From NCBI RefSeq assembly GCF_031143425.1, contig NW_027150030.1, positions 83,001 to 147,000 on the forward strand: a stretch of DNA of 64,000 nt. Direction: 5' to 3'. Both the position numbers and the translations under genes were made by a program. The stretch is from Pleurodeles waltl. Taxonomy: Eukaryota > Chordata > Amphibia > Caudata > Salamandridae. The notes beneath the pieces are model-generated. The model saw only the letters and a list, made by a program, of their open reading frames with translations. It was not told where the DNA came from and did no database searches. This document shows positions 23,839 through 36,893 of this stretch, one piece after another; position 1 is the stretch's first letter, and every line of letters starts with the position of its first letter.

Positions 23839-26800
23839 GAATTCCCTTGCCTACTACGAGGGTGGACGGGGCGTGGCTCAGCGGGCGGAGCTTTCAGGTG
23901 ATTCATAAAGGGAGAACCTTCTACTCTGTGTCTGCAGGAGAGGAAGATAGAACCCGCGCGTCACAGTCAGATACAGATTACGCTCCAGTACATCATCAAT
24001 TCACCTCCAGGAAGGATTCTAGATTGTTTTCTGCTATGGAATCTATGAGCGCACAGCCTTGCTTTATCTTTCCCAGCCCAAGAGTTAGGGTGGCTTGTCC
24101 TTTCCAGAAGCTGAGCTTCAACTGGGGCACCTGCTACGTTTATATTTGTAAGTGCTTCCTGTTGAGGTTTAGTTTCTGTAAAATGAGCATCATGGCCTAC
24201 CCAACCGGAGTATTTTCTACGAGTAAGTCAGTAAGCGTTACCTAGCATGTTTTCATATGCCCCGTGTATATTGTACACTAAGACTACGTGATGGGCCACG
24301 GGGGAAACCTCACCAGCAACCTTGTGTGCCTTTGGCAATGTGATCGTTACTAGTGCGTCTTTGTGGAGATGTCCTCGTGCTTCTGCGCACCAACAACGCA
24401 CGACCTGAATCGGCGGTAAACGCAGTGGTGTCGTTTTGGAAAGCTGTCCATCATCCTGGTAAAAGGCGGGAATTCCTTTGCCTACTACGAGGGTGGACAG
24501 GGCGTGGCTCAGCGGGCGGAGCTTACAGGTGATTCATAAAGGGAGAACCAGCTACTCTGTGTCTGCAGGAGAGGAAGATAGAACCCGCGCGTCACAGTCA
24601 GATACAGATTACGATCCAGTACATCATCAATTCACCTCCAAGAAGGATTCTAGATTGTTTTCTGCTATGGAATCTATGAGCGCACAGCCTTGCTTTATCT
24701 TTCCCAGCCCAAGAGTTAGGGTGGCTTGTCCTTTCCAGAAGCTGAGCTTCAACTGGGGCACCTGCTACGTTTATATTTGTAAGTGCTTCCTGTTGAGGTT
24801 TAGTTTCTATAAAATGAGCATCATGGCCTACCCAACCGGAGTATTTTCTACGAGTAAGTCAGTAAGCGTTACCTAGCATGTTTTCATATGCCCCATTTAT
24901 ATTGTACACTAAGACTAAGTGATGGGCCTCGGGGGAAACGTCTCCAGCAACCTTGTGTGCCTTTGGCAATGTGATCGTTACTAGTGCGTCTTTGTGGAGA
25001 TGTCCTCGTGCTTCTGCGCACAACCTGAATCGGCGGTAAACGCAGTGGTGTCGTTTTGGAAAGCCGTCCATCATCCTGGTAAAAGGCGGGAATTCCCTTG
25101 CCTACTACGAGGGTGGACGGGGCGTGGCTCAGCGGGCGGAGCTTACAGGTGATTCATAAAGGGAGAACCTTCTACTCTGTGTCTGCAGGAGAGGAAGATA
25201 GAACCCGCGCGTCACAGTCAGATACAGATTACGCTCCAGTACATCATCAATTCACCTCCAGGAAGGATTCTAGATTGTTTTCTGCTATGGAATCTATGAG
25301 CGCACAGCCTTGCTTTATCTTTCCCAGCCCAAGAGTTAGGGTGGCTTGTCCTTTCCAGAAGCTGAGCTTCAACTGGGGCACCTGCTACGTTTATATTTGT
25401 AAGTGCTTCCTGTTGAGGTTTAGTTTCTGTAAAATGAGCATCATGGCCTACCCAACCGGAGTATTTTCTACGTGTAAGTCAGTAAGCGTTACCTAGCATG
25501 TTTTCATTTGCCCCGTTTATATTGAACACTAAGACTACGTGATGGGCCACGGGGGAAACCTCACCAGCAACCTTGTGTGCCTTTGGCAATGTGATCGTTA
25601 CTAGTGCGTCTTTGTGGAGATGTCCTCGTGCTTCTGCGCACAACCTGAATCGGCGGTAAACGCAGTGGTGTCGTTTTGGAAAGCTGTCCATCATCCTGGT
25701 AAAAGGCGGGAATTCCCTTGCCTACTACGAGGGTGGACGTGGCGTGGCTCAGCGGGCGGAGCTTTCAGGTGATTCATAAAGGGAGAACCTTCTACTCTGT
25801 GTCTGCAGGAGAGGAAGATAGAACCCGCGCGTCACAGTCAGATACAGATTACGCTCCAGTACATCATCAATTCACCTCCAGGAAGGATTCTAGATTGTTT
25901 TCTGCTATGGAATCTATGAGCGCACAGCCTTGCTTTATCTTTGCCAAGCCCAAGTTAGGGTGGCTTGTCCTTTCCAGAAGCTGAGCTTCAACTGGTGCAC
26001 CTGCTACGTTTATATTTGTAAGTGCTTCCTTTGAGGTTTAGTTTCTGTAAAATGAGCATCATGGCCTACCCAACCGGTGTATTTTCTACGAGTAAGTCAG
26101 TAAGCGTTACCTAGCATGTTTTCATATGCCCCGTTTATATTGTACACTAAGACTACGTGATGGGCCACGGGGGAAACCTCACCAGCAACCTTGTGTGCCT
26201 TTGGCAATGTGATCGTTACTAGTGCGTCTTTGTGGAGATGTCCTCGTGCTTCTGCGCACCAACAACGCACGACCTGAATCGGCGGTAAACGCAGTGGTGT
26301 CGTTTTGGAAAGCTGTCCATCATCCTGGTAAAAGGCGGGAATTCCCTTGCCTACTACGAGGGTGGACGGGGCGTGGCTCAGCGGGCGGAGCTTTCAGGTG
26401 ATTCATAAAGGGAGAACCAGCTACTCTGTGTCTGCAGGAGAGGAAGATAGAACCCGCGCGTCACAGTCAGATACAGATTACGCTCCAGTACATCATCAAT
26501 TCACCTCCAGGAAGGATTCTAGATTGTTTTCTGCTATGGAATCTATGAGCGCACAGCCTTGCTTTATCTTTCCCAGCCCAAGAGTTAGGGTGGCTTGTCC
26601 TTTCCAGAAGCTGAGCTTCAACTGGGGCACCTGCTACGTTTATATTTGTAAGTGCTTCCTGTTGAGGTTTAGTTTCTGTAAAATGAGCATCATGGCCTAC
26701 CCAACCGGAGTATTTTCTACGAGTAAGTCAGTAAGCGTTACCTAGCATGTTTTCATATGGCCCGTGTATATTGTACCCTAAGACTAAGTGATGGGCCTCG

Positions 26801-29800
26801 GGGGAAACGTCTCCAGCAACCTTGTGTGCCTTTGGCAATGTGATCGTTACTAGTGCGTCTTTGTGGAGATGTCCTCGTGCTTCTGCGCACAACCTGAATC
26901 GGCGGTAAACGCAGTGGTGTCGTTTTGGAAAGCCGTCCATCATCCTGGTAAAAGGCAGGAATTCCCTTGCCTACTACGAGGGTGGACGGGGCGTGGCTCA
27001 GCGGGCGGAGCTTACAGGTGATTCATAAAGGGAGAACCAGCTACTCTGTGTCTGCAGGAGAGGAAGATAGAACCCGCGCGTCACAGTCAGATACAGATTA
27101 CGCTCCAGTACATCATCAATTCACCTCCAGGAAGGATTCTAGATTGTTTTCTGCTATGGAATCTATGAGCGCACAGCCTTGCTTTATCTTTCCCAGCCCA
27201 AAAGTTAGGGTGGCTTGTCCTTTCCAGAAGCTGAGCTTCAACTGGGGCACCTGCTACGTTTATATTTGTAAGTGCTTCCTGTTGAGGTTTAGTTTCTGTA
27301 AAATGAGCATCATGGCCTACCCAACGGAGTATTTTCTACGAGTAAGTCAGTAAGCGTTACCTAGCATGTTTTCATATGCCCCGTTTATATTGTACACTAA
27401 GACTACGTGATGGGCCTCGGGGGAAACGTCTCCAGCAACCTTGTGTGCCTTTGGCAATGTGATCGTTACTAGTGCGTCTTTGTGGAGATGTCCTCGTGCT
27501 TCTGCGCACAACCTGAATCGGCGGTAAACGCAGTGGTGTCGTTTTGGAAAGCTGTCCATCATCCTGGTAAAAGGCGGGAATTCCCTTGCCTACTACGAGG
27601 GTGGACGGGGCGTGGCTCAGCGGGCGGAGCTTTCAGGTGATTCATAAAGGGAGAACCTTCTACTCTGTGTCTGCAGGAGAGGAAGATAGAACCCACGCGT
27701 CACAGTCAGATACAGATTACGCTCCAGTACATCATCAATTCACCTCCAGGAAGGATTCTAGATTGTTTTCTGCTATGGAATCTATGAGCGCACAGCCTTG
27801 CTTTATCTTTCCCAGCCCAAGAGTTAGGGTGGCTTGTCCTTTCCAGAAGCTGAGCTTCAACTGGGGCACCTGCTACGTTTATATTTGTAAGTGCTTCCTG
27901 TTGAGGTTTAGTTTCTATAAAATGAGCATCATGGCCTACCCAACCGGAGTATTTTCTACGAGTAAGTCAGTAAGCGTTACCTAGCATGTTTTCATATGCC
28001 CCATTTATATTGTACACTAAGACTAAGTGATGGGCCTCGGGGGAAACGTCTCCAGCAACCTTGTGTGCCTTTGGCAATGTGATCGTTACTAGTGCGTCTT
28101 TGTGGAGATGTCCTCGTGCTTCTGCGCACAACCTGAATCGGCGGTAAACGCAGTGGTGTCGTTTTGGAAAGCCGTCCATCATCCTGGTAAAAGGCGGGAA
28201 TTCCCTTGCCTACTACGAGGGTGGACGGGGCGTGGCTCAGCGGGCGGAGCTTACAGGTGATTCATAAAGGGAGAACCTTCTACTCTGTGTCTGCAGGAGA
28301 GGAAGATAGAACCCGCGCGTCACAGTCAGATACAGATTACGCTCCAGTACATCATCAATTCACCTCCAGGAAGGATTCTAGATTGTTTTCTGCTATGGAA
28401 TCTATGAGCGCACAGCCTTGCTTTATCTTTCCCAGCCCAAGAGTTAGGGTGGCTTGTCCTTTCCAGAAGCTGAGCTTCAACTGGGGCACCTGCTACGTTT
28501 ATATTTGTAAGTGCTTCCTGTTGAGGTTTAGTTTCTGTAAAATGAGCATCATGGCCTACCCAACCGGAGTATTTTCTACGTGTAAGTCAGTAAGCGTTAC
28601 CTAGCATGTTTTCATTTGCCCCGTTTATATTGTACACTAAGACTACGTGATGGGCCACGGGGGAAACCTCACCAGCAACCTTGTGTGCCTTTGGCAATGT
28701 GATCGTTACTAGTGCGTCTTTGTGGAGATGTCCTCGTGCTTCTGCGCACAACCTGAATCGGCGGTAAACGCAGTGGTGTCGTTTTGGAAAGCTGTCCATC
28801 ATCCTGGTAAAAGGCGGGAATTCCCTTGCCTACTACGAGGGTGGACGTGGCGTGGCTCAGCGGGCGGAGCTTTCAGGTGATTCATAAAGGGAGAACCTTC
28901 TACTCTGTGTCTGCAGGAGAGGAAGATAGAACCCGCGCGTCACAGTCAGATACAGATTACGCTCCAGTACATCATCAATTCACCTCCAGGAAGGATTCTA
29001 GATTGTTTTCTGCTATGGAATCTATGAGCGCACAGCCTTGCTTTATCTTTGCCAAGCCCAAGTTAGGGTGGCTTGTCCTTTCCAGAAGCTGAGCTTCAAC
29101 TGGTGCACCTGCTACGTTTATATTTGTAAGTGCTTCCTTTGAGGTTTAGTTTCTGTAAAATGAGCATCATGGCCTACCCAACCGGTGTATTTTCTACGAG
29201 TAAGTCAGTAAGCGTTACCTAGCATGTTTTCATATGCCCCGTTTATATTGTACACTAAGAATACGTGATGGGCCACGGGGGAAACCTCACCAGCAACCTT
29301 GTGTGCCTTTGGCAATGTGATCGTTACTAGTGCGTCTTTGTGGAGATGTCCTCGTGCTTCTGCGCACAACCTGAATCGGCGGTAAACGCAGTGGTGTCGT
29401 TTTGAAAAGCTGTCCATCATCCTGGTAAAAGGCGGGAATTCCCTTGCCTACTACGAGGGTGGACGGGGCGTGGCTCAGCGGGCGGAGCTTACAGGTGATT
29501 CATAAAGGGAGAACCTTCTACTCTGTGTCTGCAGGAGAGGAAGATAGAACCCGCGCGTCACAGTTAGATACAGATTACGCTCCAGTACATCATCAATTCA
29601 CCTCCAGGAAGGATTCTAGATTGTTTTCTGCTATGGAATCTATGAGCGCACAGCCTTGCTTTATCTTTCCCAGCCCAAGAGTTAGGGTGGCTTGTCCTTT
29701 CCAGAAGCTGAGCTTCAACTGTGGCACCTGCTACGTTTATATTTGTAAGTGCTTCCTGTTGAGGTTTAGTTTCTGTAAAATGAGCATCATGGCCTACCCA

Positions 29801-31268
29801 ACGGAGTATTTTCTACGAGTAAGTCAGTAAGCGTTACCTAGCATGTTTTCATATGCCCCGTTTATATTGTACACTAAGACTACGTGATGGGCCTCGGGGG
29901 AAACGTCTCCAGCAACCTTGTGTGCCTTTGGCAATGTGATCGTTACTAGTGCGTCTTTGTGGAGATGTCCTCGTGCTTCTGCGCACAACCTGAATCGGCG
30001 GTAAACGCAGTGGTGTCGTTTTGGAAAGCTGTCCATCATCCTGGTAAAAGGCGGGAATTCCCTTGCCTACTACGAGGGTGGACGGGGCGTGGCTCAGCGG
30101 GCGGAGCTTACAGGTGATTCATAAAGGGAGAACCTTCTACTCTGTGTCTGCAGGAGAGGAAGATAGAACCCGCGCGTCACAGTCAGATACAGATTACGCT
30201 CCAGTACATCATCAATTCACCTCCAGGAAGGATTCTAGATTGTTTTCTGCTATGGAATCTATGAGCGCACAGCCTTGCTTTATCTTTCCCAGCCCAAGAG
30301 TTAGGGTGGCTTGTCCTTTCCAGAAGCTGAGCTTCAACTGGGGCACCTGCTACGTTTATATTTGTAAGTGCTTCCTTTGAGGTTTAGTTTCTGTAAAATG
30401 AGCATCATGGCCTACCCAACCGGTGTATTTTCTACGAGTTAGTCAGTAAGCGTTACCTAGCATGTTTTCATATGCCCCGTTTATATTGTACACTAAGACT
30501 ACGTGATGGGCCACGGGGGAAACCTCACCAGCAACCTTGTGTGCCTTTGGCAATGTGATCGTTACTAGTGCGTCTTTGTGGAGATGTCCTCGTGCTTCTG
30601 CGCACAACCTGAATCGGCGGTAAACGCAGTGGTGTCGTTTTGGAAAGCCGTCCATCATCCTGGTAAAAGGCAGGAATTCCCTTGCCTACTACGAGGGTGG
30701 ACGGGGCGTGGCTCAGCGGGCGGAGCTTACAGGTGATTCATAAAGGGAGAACCAGCTACTCTGTGTCTGCAGGAGAGGAAGATAGAACCCGCGCGTCACA
30801 GTCAGATACAGATTACGCTCCAGTACATCATCAATTCACCTCCAGGAAGGATTCTAGATTGTTTTCTGCTATGGAATCTATGAGCGCACAGCCTTGCTTT
30901 ATCTTTCCCAGCCCAAGAGTTAGGGTGGCTTGTCCTTTCCAGAAGCTGAGCTTCAACTGGGGCACCTGCTACGTTTATATTTGTAAGTGCTTCCTGTTGA
31001 GGTTTAGTTTCTGTAAAATTAGCATCATGGCCTACCCAACCGGAGTATTTTCTACGAGTAAGTCAGTAAGCGTTACCTAGCATGTTTTCATATGGCCCGT
31101 GTATATTGTACCCTAAGACTAAGTGATGGGCCTCGGGGGAAACGTCTCCAGCAACCTTGTGTGCCTTTGGCAATGTGATCGTTACTAGTGCGTCTTTGTG
31201 GAGATGTCCTCGTGCTTCTGCGCACAACCTGAATCGGCGGTAAACGCAGTGGTGTCGTTTTGGAAAGC
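23839..31268 (+). repeat. Higher-order block B, copy 2, incomplete (12 monomers)
   Basis: Monomers start at 23839, 24470, 25090, 25710, 26339, 26959, 27578, 28198, 28818, 29436, 30055 and 30674. They follow block B copy 1 at +13,674 bp, including rare markers such as attgaacac at 11846-11854 and 25520-25528. Collinearity stops at 31269, where this copy has C and the first copy has T at 17595. After that the sequence is block-A-like rather than the last two monomers of B. Confidence 0.9.
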
Positions 31269-33162
31269 CGTCCATCATCCTGGTAAAAGGCAGGAATTCC
31301 CTTGCCTACTACGAGGGTGGACGGGGCGTGGCTCAGCGGGCGGAGCTTACAGGTGATTCATAAAGGGAGAACCTTCTACTCTGTGTCTGCAGGAGAGGAA
31401 GATAGAACCCGCGCGTCACAGTCAGATACAGATTACGCTCCAGTACATCATCAATTCACCTCCAGGAAGGATTCTAGATTGTTTTCTGCTATGGAATCTA
31501 TGAGCGCACAGCCTTGCTTTATCTTTCCCAGCCCAAGAGTTAGGGTGGCTTGTCCTTTCCAGAAGCTGAGCTTCAACTGGGGCACCTGCTACGTTTATAT
31601 TTGTAAGTGCTTCCTTTGAGGTTTAGTTTCTGTAAAATGAGCATCATGGCCTACCCAACCGGAGTATTTTCTACGAGTAAGTCAGTAAGCGTTACCTAGC
31701 ATGTTTTCATATGCCCCGTTTATATTGTACACTAAGACTACGTGATGGGCCACGGGGGAAACCTCACCAGCAACCTTGTGTGCCTTTGGCAATGTGATCG
31801 TTACTAGTGCGTCTTTGTGGAGATGTCCTCGTGCTTCTGCGCACAACCTGAATCGGCGGTAAACGCAGTGGTGTCGTTTTGGAAAGCCGTCCATCATCCT
31901 GGTAAAAGGCAGGAATTCCCTTGCCTACTACGAGGGTGGACGGGGCGTGGCTCAGCGGGCGGAGCTTACAGGTGATTCATAAAGGGAGAACCAGCTACTC
32001 TGTGTCTGCAGGAGAGGAAGATAGAACCCGCGCGTCACAGTCAGATACAGATTACGCTCCAGTACATCATCAATTCACCTCCAGGAAGGATTCTAGATTG
32101 TTTTCTGCTATGGAATCTATGAGCGCACAGCCTTGCTTTATCTTTCCCAGCCCAAGAGTTAGGGTGGCTTGTCCTTTCCAGAAGCTGAGCTTCAACTGGG
32201 GCACCTGCTACGTTTATATTTGTAAGTGCTTCCTGTTGAGGTTTAGTTTCTGTAAAATTAGCATCATGGCCTACCCAACCGGAGTATTTTCTACGAGTAA
32301 GTCAGTAAGCGTTACCTAGCATGTTTTCATATGGCCCGTGTATATTGTACCCTAAGACTAAGTGATGGGCCTCGGGGGAAACGTCTCCAGCAACCTTGTG
32401 TGCCTTTGGCAATGTGATCGTTACTAGTGCGTCTTTGTGGAGATGTCCTCGTGCTTCTGCGCACAACCTGAATCGGCGGTAAACGCAGTGGTGTCGTTTT
32501 GGAAAGCCGTCCATCATCCTGGTAAAAGGCAGGAATTCCCTTGCCTACTACGAGGGTGGACGGGGCGTGGCTCAGCGGGCGGAGCTTACAGGTGATTCAT
32601 AAAGGGAGAACCTTCTACTCTGTGTCTGCAGGAGAGGAAGATAGAACCCGCGCGTCACAGTCAGATACAGATTACGCTCCAGTACATCATCAATTCACCT
32701 CCAGGAAGGATTCTAGATTGTTTTCTGCTATGGAATCTATGAGCGCACAGCCTTGCTTTATCTTTCCCAGCCCAAGAGTTAGGGTGGCTTGTCCTTTCCA
32801 GAAGCTGAGCTTCAACTGGGGCACCTGCTACGTTTATATTTGTAAGTGCTTCCTTTGAGGTTTAGTTTCTGTAAAATGAGCATCATGGCCTACCCAACCG
32901 GAGTATTTTCTACGAGTAAGTCAGTAAGCGTTACCTAGCATGTTTTCATATGCCCCGTTTATATTGTACACTAAGACTACGTGATGGGCCACGGGGGAAA
33001 CCTCACCAGCAACCTTGTGTGCCTTTGGCAATGTGATCGTTACTAGTGCGTCTTTGTGGAGATGTCCTCGTGCTTCTGCGCACCAACAACGCACGACCTG
33101 AATCGGCGGTAAACGCAGTGGTGTCGTTTTGGAAAGCTGTCCATCATCCTGGTAAAAGGCGG
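30674..33162 (+). repeat. Local two-monomer duplication
   Basis: Monomers at 30674 and 31294 are followed by a second pair of the same types at 31913 and 32533, an offset of 1,239 bp. The types correspond to monomers 4 and 5 of block A. The unit at 31294 begins like A-monomer 5 but ends like A-monomer 3: no 11-bp insertion, and the next junction reads like that before A-monomer 4. This is what unequal exchange between out-of-register A-type copies would leave. Confidence 0.8.
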
Positions 33163-36100
33163 GAATTCCCTTGCCTACTACGAGGGTGGACGGGGCGTGG
33201 CTCAGCGGGCGGAGCTTTCAGGTGATTCATAAAGGGAGAACCAGCTACTCTGTGTCTGCAGGAGAGGAAGATAGAACCCGCGCGTCACAGTCAGATACAG
33301 ATTACGCTCCAGTACATCATCAATTCACCTCCAGGAAGGATTCTAGATTGTTTTCTGCTATGGAATCTATGAGCGCACAGCCTTGCTTTATCTTTCCCAG
33401 CCCAAGAGTTAGGGTGGCTTGTCCTTTCCAGAAGCTGAGCTTCAACTGGGGCACCTGCTACGTTTATATTTGTAAGTGCTTCCTGTTGAGGTTTAGTTTC
33501 TGTAAAATGAGCATCATGGCCTACCCAACCGGAGTATTTTCTACGAGTAAGTCAGTAAGCGTTACCTAGCATGTTTTCATATGGCCCGTGTATATTGTAC
33601 CCTAAGACTAAGTGATGGGCCTCGGGGGAAACGTCTCCAGCAACCTTGTGTGCCTTTGGCAATGTGATCGTTACTAGTGCGTCTTTGTGGAGATGTCCTC
33701 GTGCTTCTGCGCACAACCTGAATCGGCGGTAAACGCAGTGGTGTCGTTTTGGAAAGCCGTCCATCATCCTGGTAAAAGGCAGGAATTCCCTTGCCTACTA
33801 CGAGGGTGGACGGGGCGTGGCTCAGCGGGCGGAGCTTACAGGTGATTCATAAAGGGAGAACCAGCTACTCTGTGTCTGCAGGAGAGGAAGATAGAACCCG
33901 CGCGTCACAGTCAGATACAGATTACGCTCCAGTACATCATCAATTCACCTCCAGGAAGGATTCTAGATTGTTTTCTGCTATGGAATCTATGAGCGCACAG
34001 CCTTGCTTTATCTTTCCCAGCCCAAGAGTTAGGGTGGCTTGTCCTTTCCAGAAGCTGAGCTTCAACTGGGGCACCTGCTACGTTTATATTTGTAAGTGCT
34101 TCCTGTTGAGGTTTAGTTTCTGTAAAATGAGCATCATGGCCTACCCAACCGGAGTATTTTCTACGAGTAAGTCAGTAAGCGTTACCTAGCATGTTTTCAT
34201 ATGGCCCGTGTATATTGTACACTAAGACTACGTGATGGGCCACGGGGGAAACCTCACCAGCAACCTTGTGTGCCTTTGGCAATGTGATCGTTACTAGTGC
34301 GTCTTTGTGGAGATGTCCTCGTGCTTCTGCTCACAACCTGAATCGGCGGTAAACGCAGTGGTGTCGTTTTGGAAAGCTGTCCATCATCCTGGTAAAAGGC
34401 GGGAATTCCTTTGCCTACTACGAGGGTGGACGGGGCGTGGCTCAGCGGGCGGAGCTTACAGGTGATTCATAAAGGGAGAACCAGCTACTCTGTGTCTGCA
34501 GGAGAGGAAGATAGAACCCGCGCGTCACAGTCAGATACAGATTACGATCCAGTACATCATCAATTCACCTCCAAGAAGGATTCTAGATTGTTTTCTGCTA
34601 TGGAATCTATGAGCGCACAGCCTTGCTTTATCTTTCCCAGCCCAAGAGTTAGGGTGGCTTGTCCTTTCCAGAAGCTGAGCTTCAACTGGGGCACCTGCTA
34701 CGTTTATATTTGTAAGTGCTTCCTGTTGAGGTTTAGTTTCTATAAAATGAGCATCATGGCCTACCCAACCGGAGTATTTTCTACGAGTAAGTCAGTAAGC
34801 GTTACCTAGCATGTTTTCATATGCCCCATTTATATTGTACACTAAGACTAAGTGATGGGCCTCGGGGGAAACGTCTCCAGCAACCTTGTGTGCCTTTGGC
34901 AATGTGATCGTTACTAGTGCGTCTTTGTGGAGATGTCCTCGTGCTTCTGCGCACAACCTGAATCGGCGGTAAACGCAGTGGTGTCGTTTTGGAAAGCCGT
35001 CCATCATCCTGGTAAAAGGCGGGAATTCCCTTGCCTACTACGAGGGTGGACGGGGCGTGGCTCAGCGGGCGGAGCTTTCAGGTGATTCATAAAGGGAGAA
35101 CCTTCTACTCTGTGTCTGCAGGAGAGGAAGATAGAACCCACGCGTCACAGTCAGATACAGATTACGCTCCAGTACATCATCAATTCACCTCCAGGAAGGA
35201 TTCTAGATTGTTTTCTGCTATGGAATCTATGAGCGCACAGCCTTGCTTTATCTTTCCCAGCCCAAGAGTTAGGGTGGCTTGTCCTTTCCAGAAGCTGAGC
35301 TTCAACTGGGGCACCTGCTACGTTTATATTTGTAAGTGCTTCCTGTTGAGGTTTAGTTTCTGTAAAATGAGCATCATGGCCTACCCAACCGGAGTATTTT
35401 CTACGAGTAAGTCAGTAAGCGTTACCTAGCATGTTTTCATATGCCCCGTGTATATTGTACACTAAGACTACGTGATGGGCCACGGGGGAAACCTCACCAG
35501 CAACCTTGTGTGCCTTTGGCAATGTGATCGTTACTAGTGCGTCTTTGTGGAGATGTCCTCGTGCCTCTGCGCACAACCTGAATCGGCGGTAAACGCAGTG
35601 GTGTCGTTTTGGAAAGCTGTCCATCATCCTGGTAAAAGGCGGGAATTCCCTTGCCTACTACGAGGGTGGACGGGGCGTGGCTCAGCGGGCGGAGCTTTCA
35701 GGTGATTCATAAAGGGAGAACCTTCTACTCTGTGTCTGCAGGAGAGGAAGATAGAACCCGCGCGTCACAGTCAGATACAGATTACGCTCCAGTACATCAT
35801 CAATTCACCTCCAGGAAGGATTCTAGATTGTTTTCTGCTATGGAATCTATGAGCGCACAGCCTTGCTTTATCTTTCCCAGCCCAAGAGTTAGGGTGGCTT
35901 GTCCTTTCCAGAAGCTGAGCTTCAACTGGGGCACCTGCTACGTTTATATTTGTAAGTGCTTCCTGTTGAGGTTTAGTTTCTGTAAAATGAGCATCATGGC
36001 CTACCCAACCGGAGTATTTTCTACGAGTAAGTCAGTAAGCGTTACCTAGCATGTTTTCATATGCCCCGTGTATATTGTACACTAAGACTACGTGATGGGC

Positions 36101-36893
36101 CACGGGGGAAACCTCACCAGCAACCTTGTGTGCCTTTGGCAATGTGATCGTTACTAGTGCGTCTTTGTGGAGATGTCCTCGTGCTTCTGCGCACCAACAA
36201 CGCACGACCTGAATCGGCGGTAAACGCAGTGGTGTCGTTTTGGAAAGCTGTCCATCATCCTGGTAAAAGGCGGGAATTCCTTTGCCTACTACGAGGGTGG
36301 ACGGGGCGTGGCTCAGCGGGCGGAGCTTACAGGTGATTCATAAAGGGAGAACCAGCTACTCTGTGTCTGCAGGAGAGGAAGATAGAACCCGCGCGTCACA
36401 GTCAGATACAGATTACGATCCAGTACATCATCAATTCACCTCCAAGAAGGATTCTAGATTGTTTTCTGCTATGGAATCTATGAGCGCACAGCCTTGCTTT
36501 ATCTTTCCCAGCCCAAGAGTTAGGGTGGCTTGTCCTTTCCAGAAGCTGAGCTTCAACTGGGGCACCTGCTACGTTTATATTTGTAAGTGCTTCCTGTTGA
36601 GGTTTAGTTTCTATAAAATGAGCATCATGGCCTACCCAACCGGAGTATTTTCTACGAGTAAGTCAGTAAGCGTTACCTAGCATGTTTTCATATGCCCCAT
36701 TTATATTGTACACTAAGACTAAGTGATGGGCCTCGGGGGAAACGTCTCCAGCAACCTTGTGTGCCTTTGGCAATGTGATCGTTACTAGTGCGTCTTTGTG
36801 GAGATGTCCTCGTGCTTCTGCGCACAACCTGAATCGGCGGTAAACGCAGTGGTGTCGTTTTGGAAAGCCGTCCATCATCCTGGTAAAAGGCGG
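33163..36893 (+). repeat. Transition monomers, left part of the second higher-order domain
   Basis: Monomers start at 33163, 33783, 34403, 35023, 35643 and 36274. From about 33352 they pair with 45171 onward at offset 11,819. From about 34403 they pair with 46853 onward at offset 12,450. The 631-bp jump is one extra monomer (46222-46852) in the right-hand copy. The marker tgctcacaac (G to T) occurs only near 34330 and 46149. Several monomers resemble A types 1, 2 and 8 with single differences. Confidence 0.85.
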
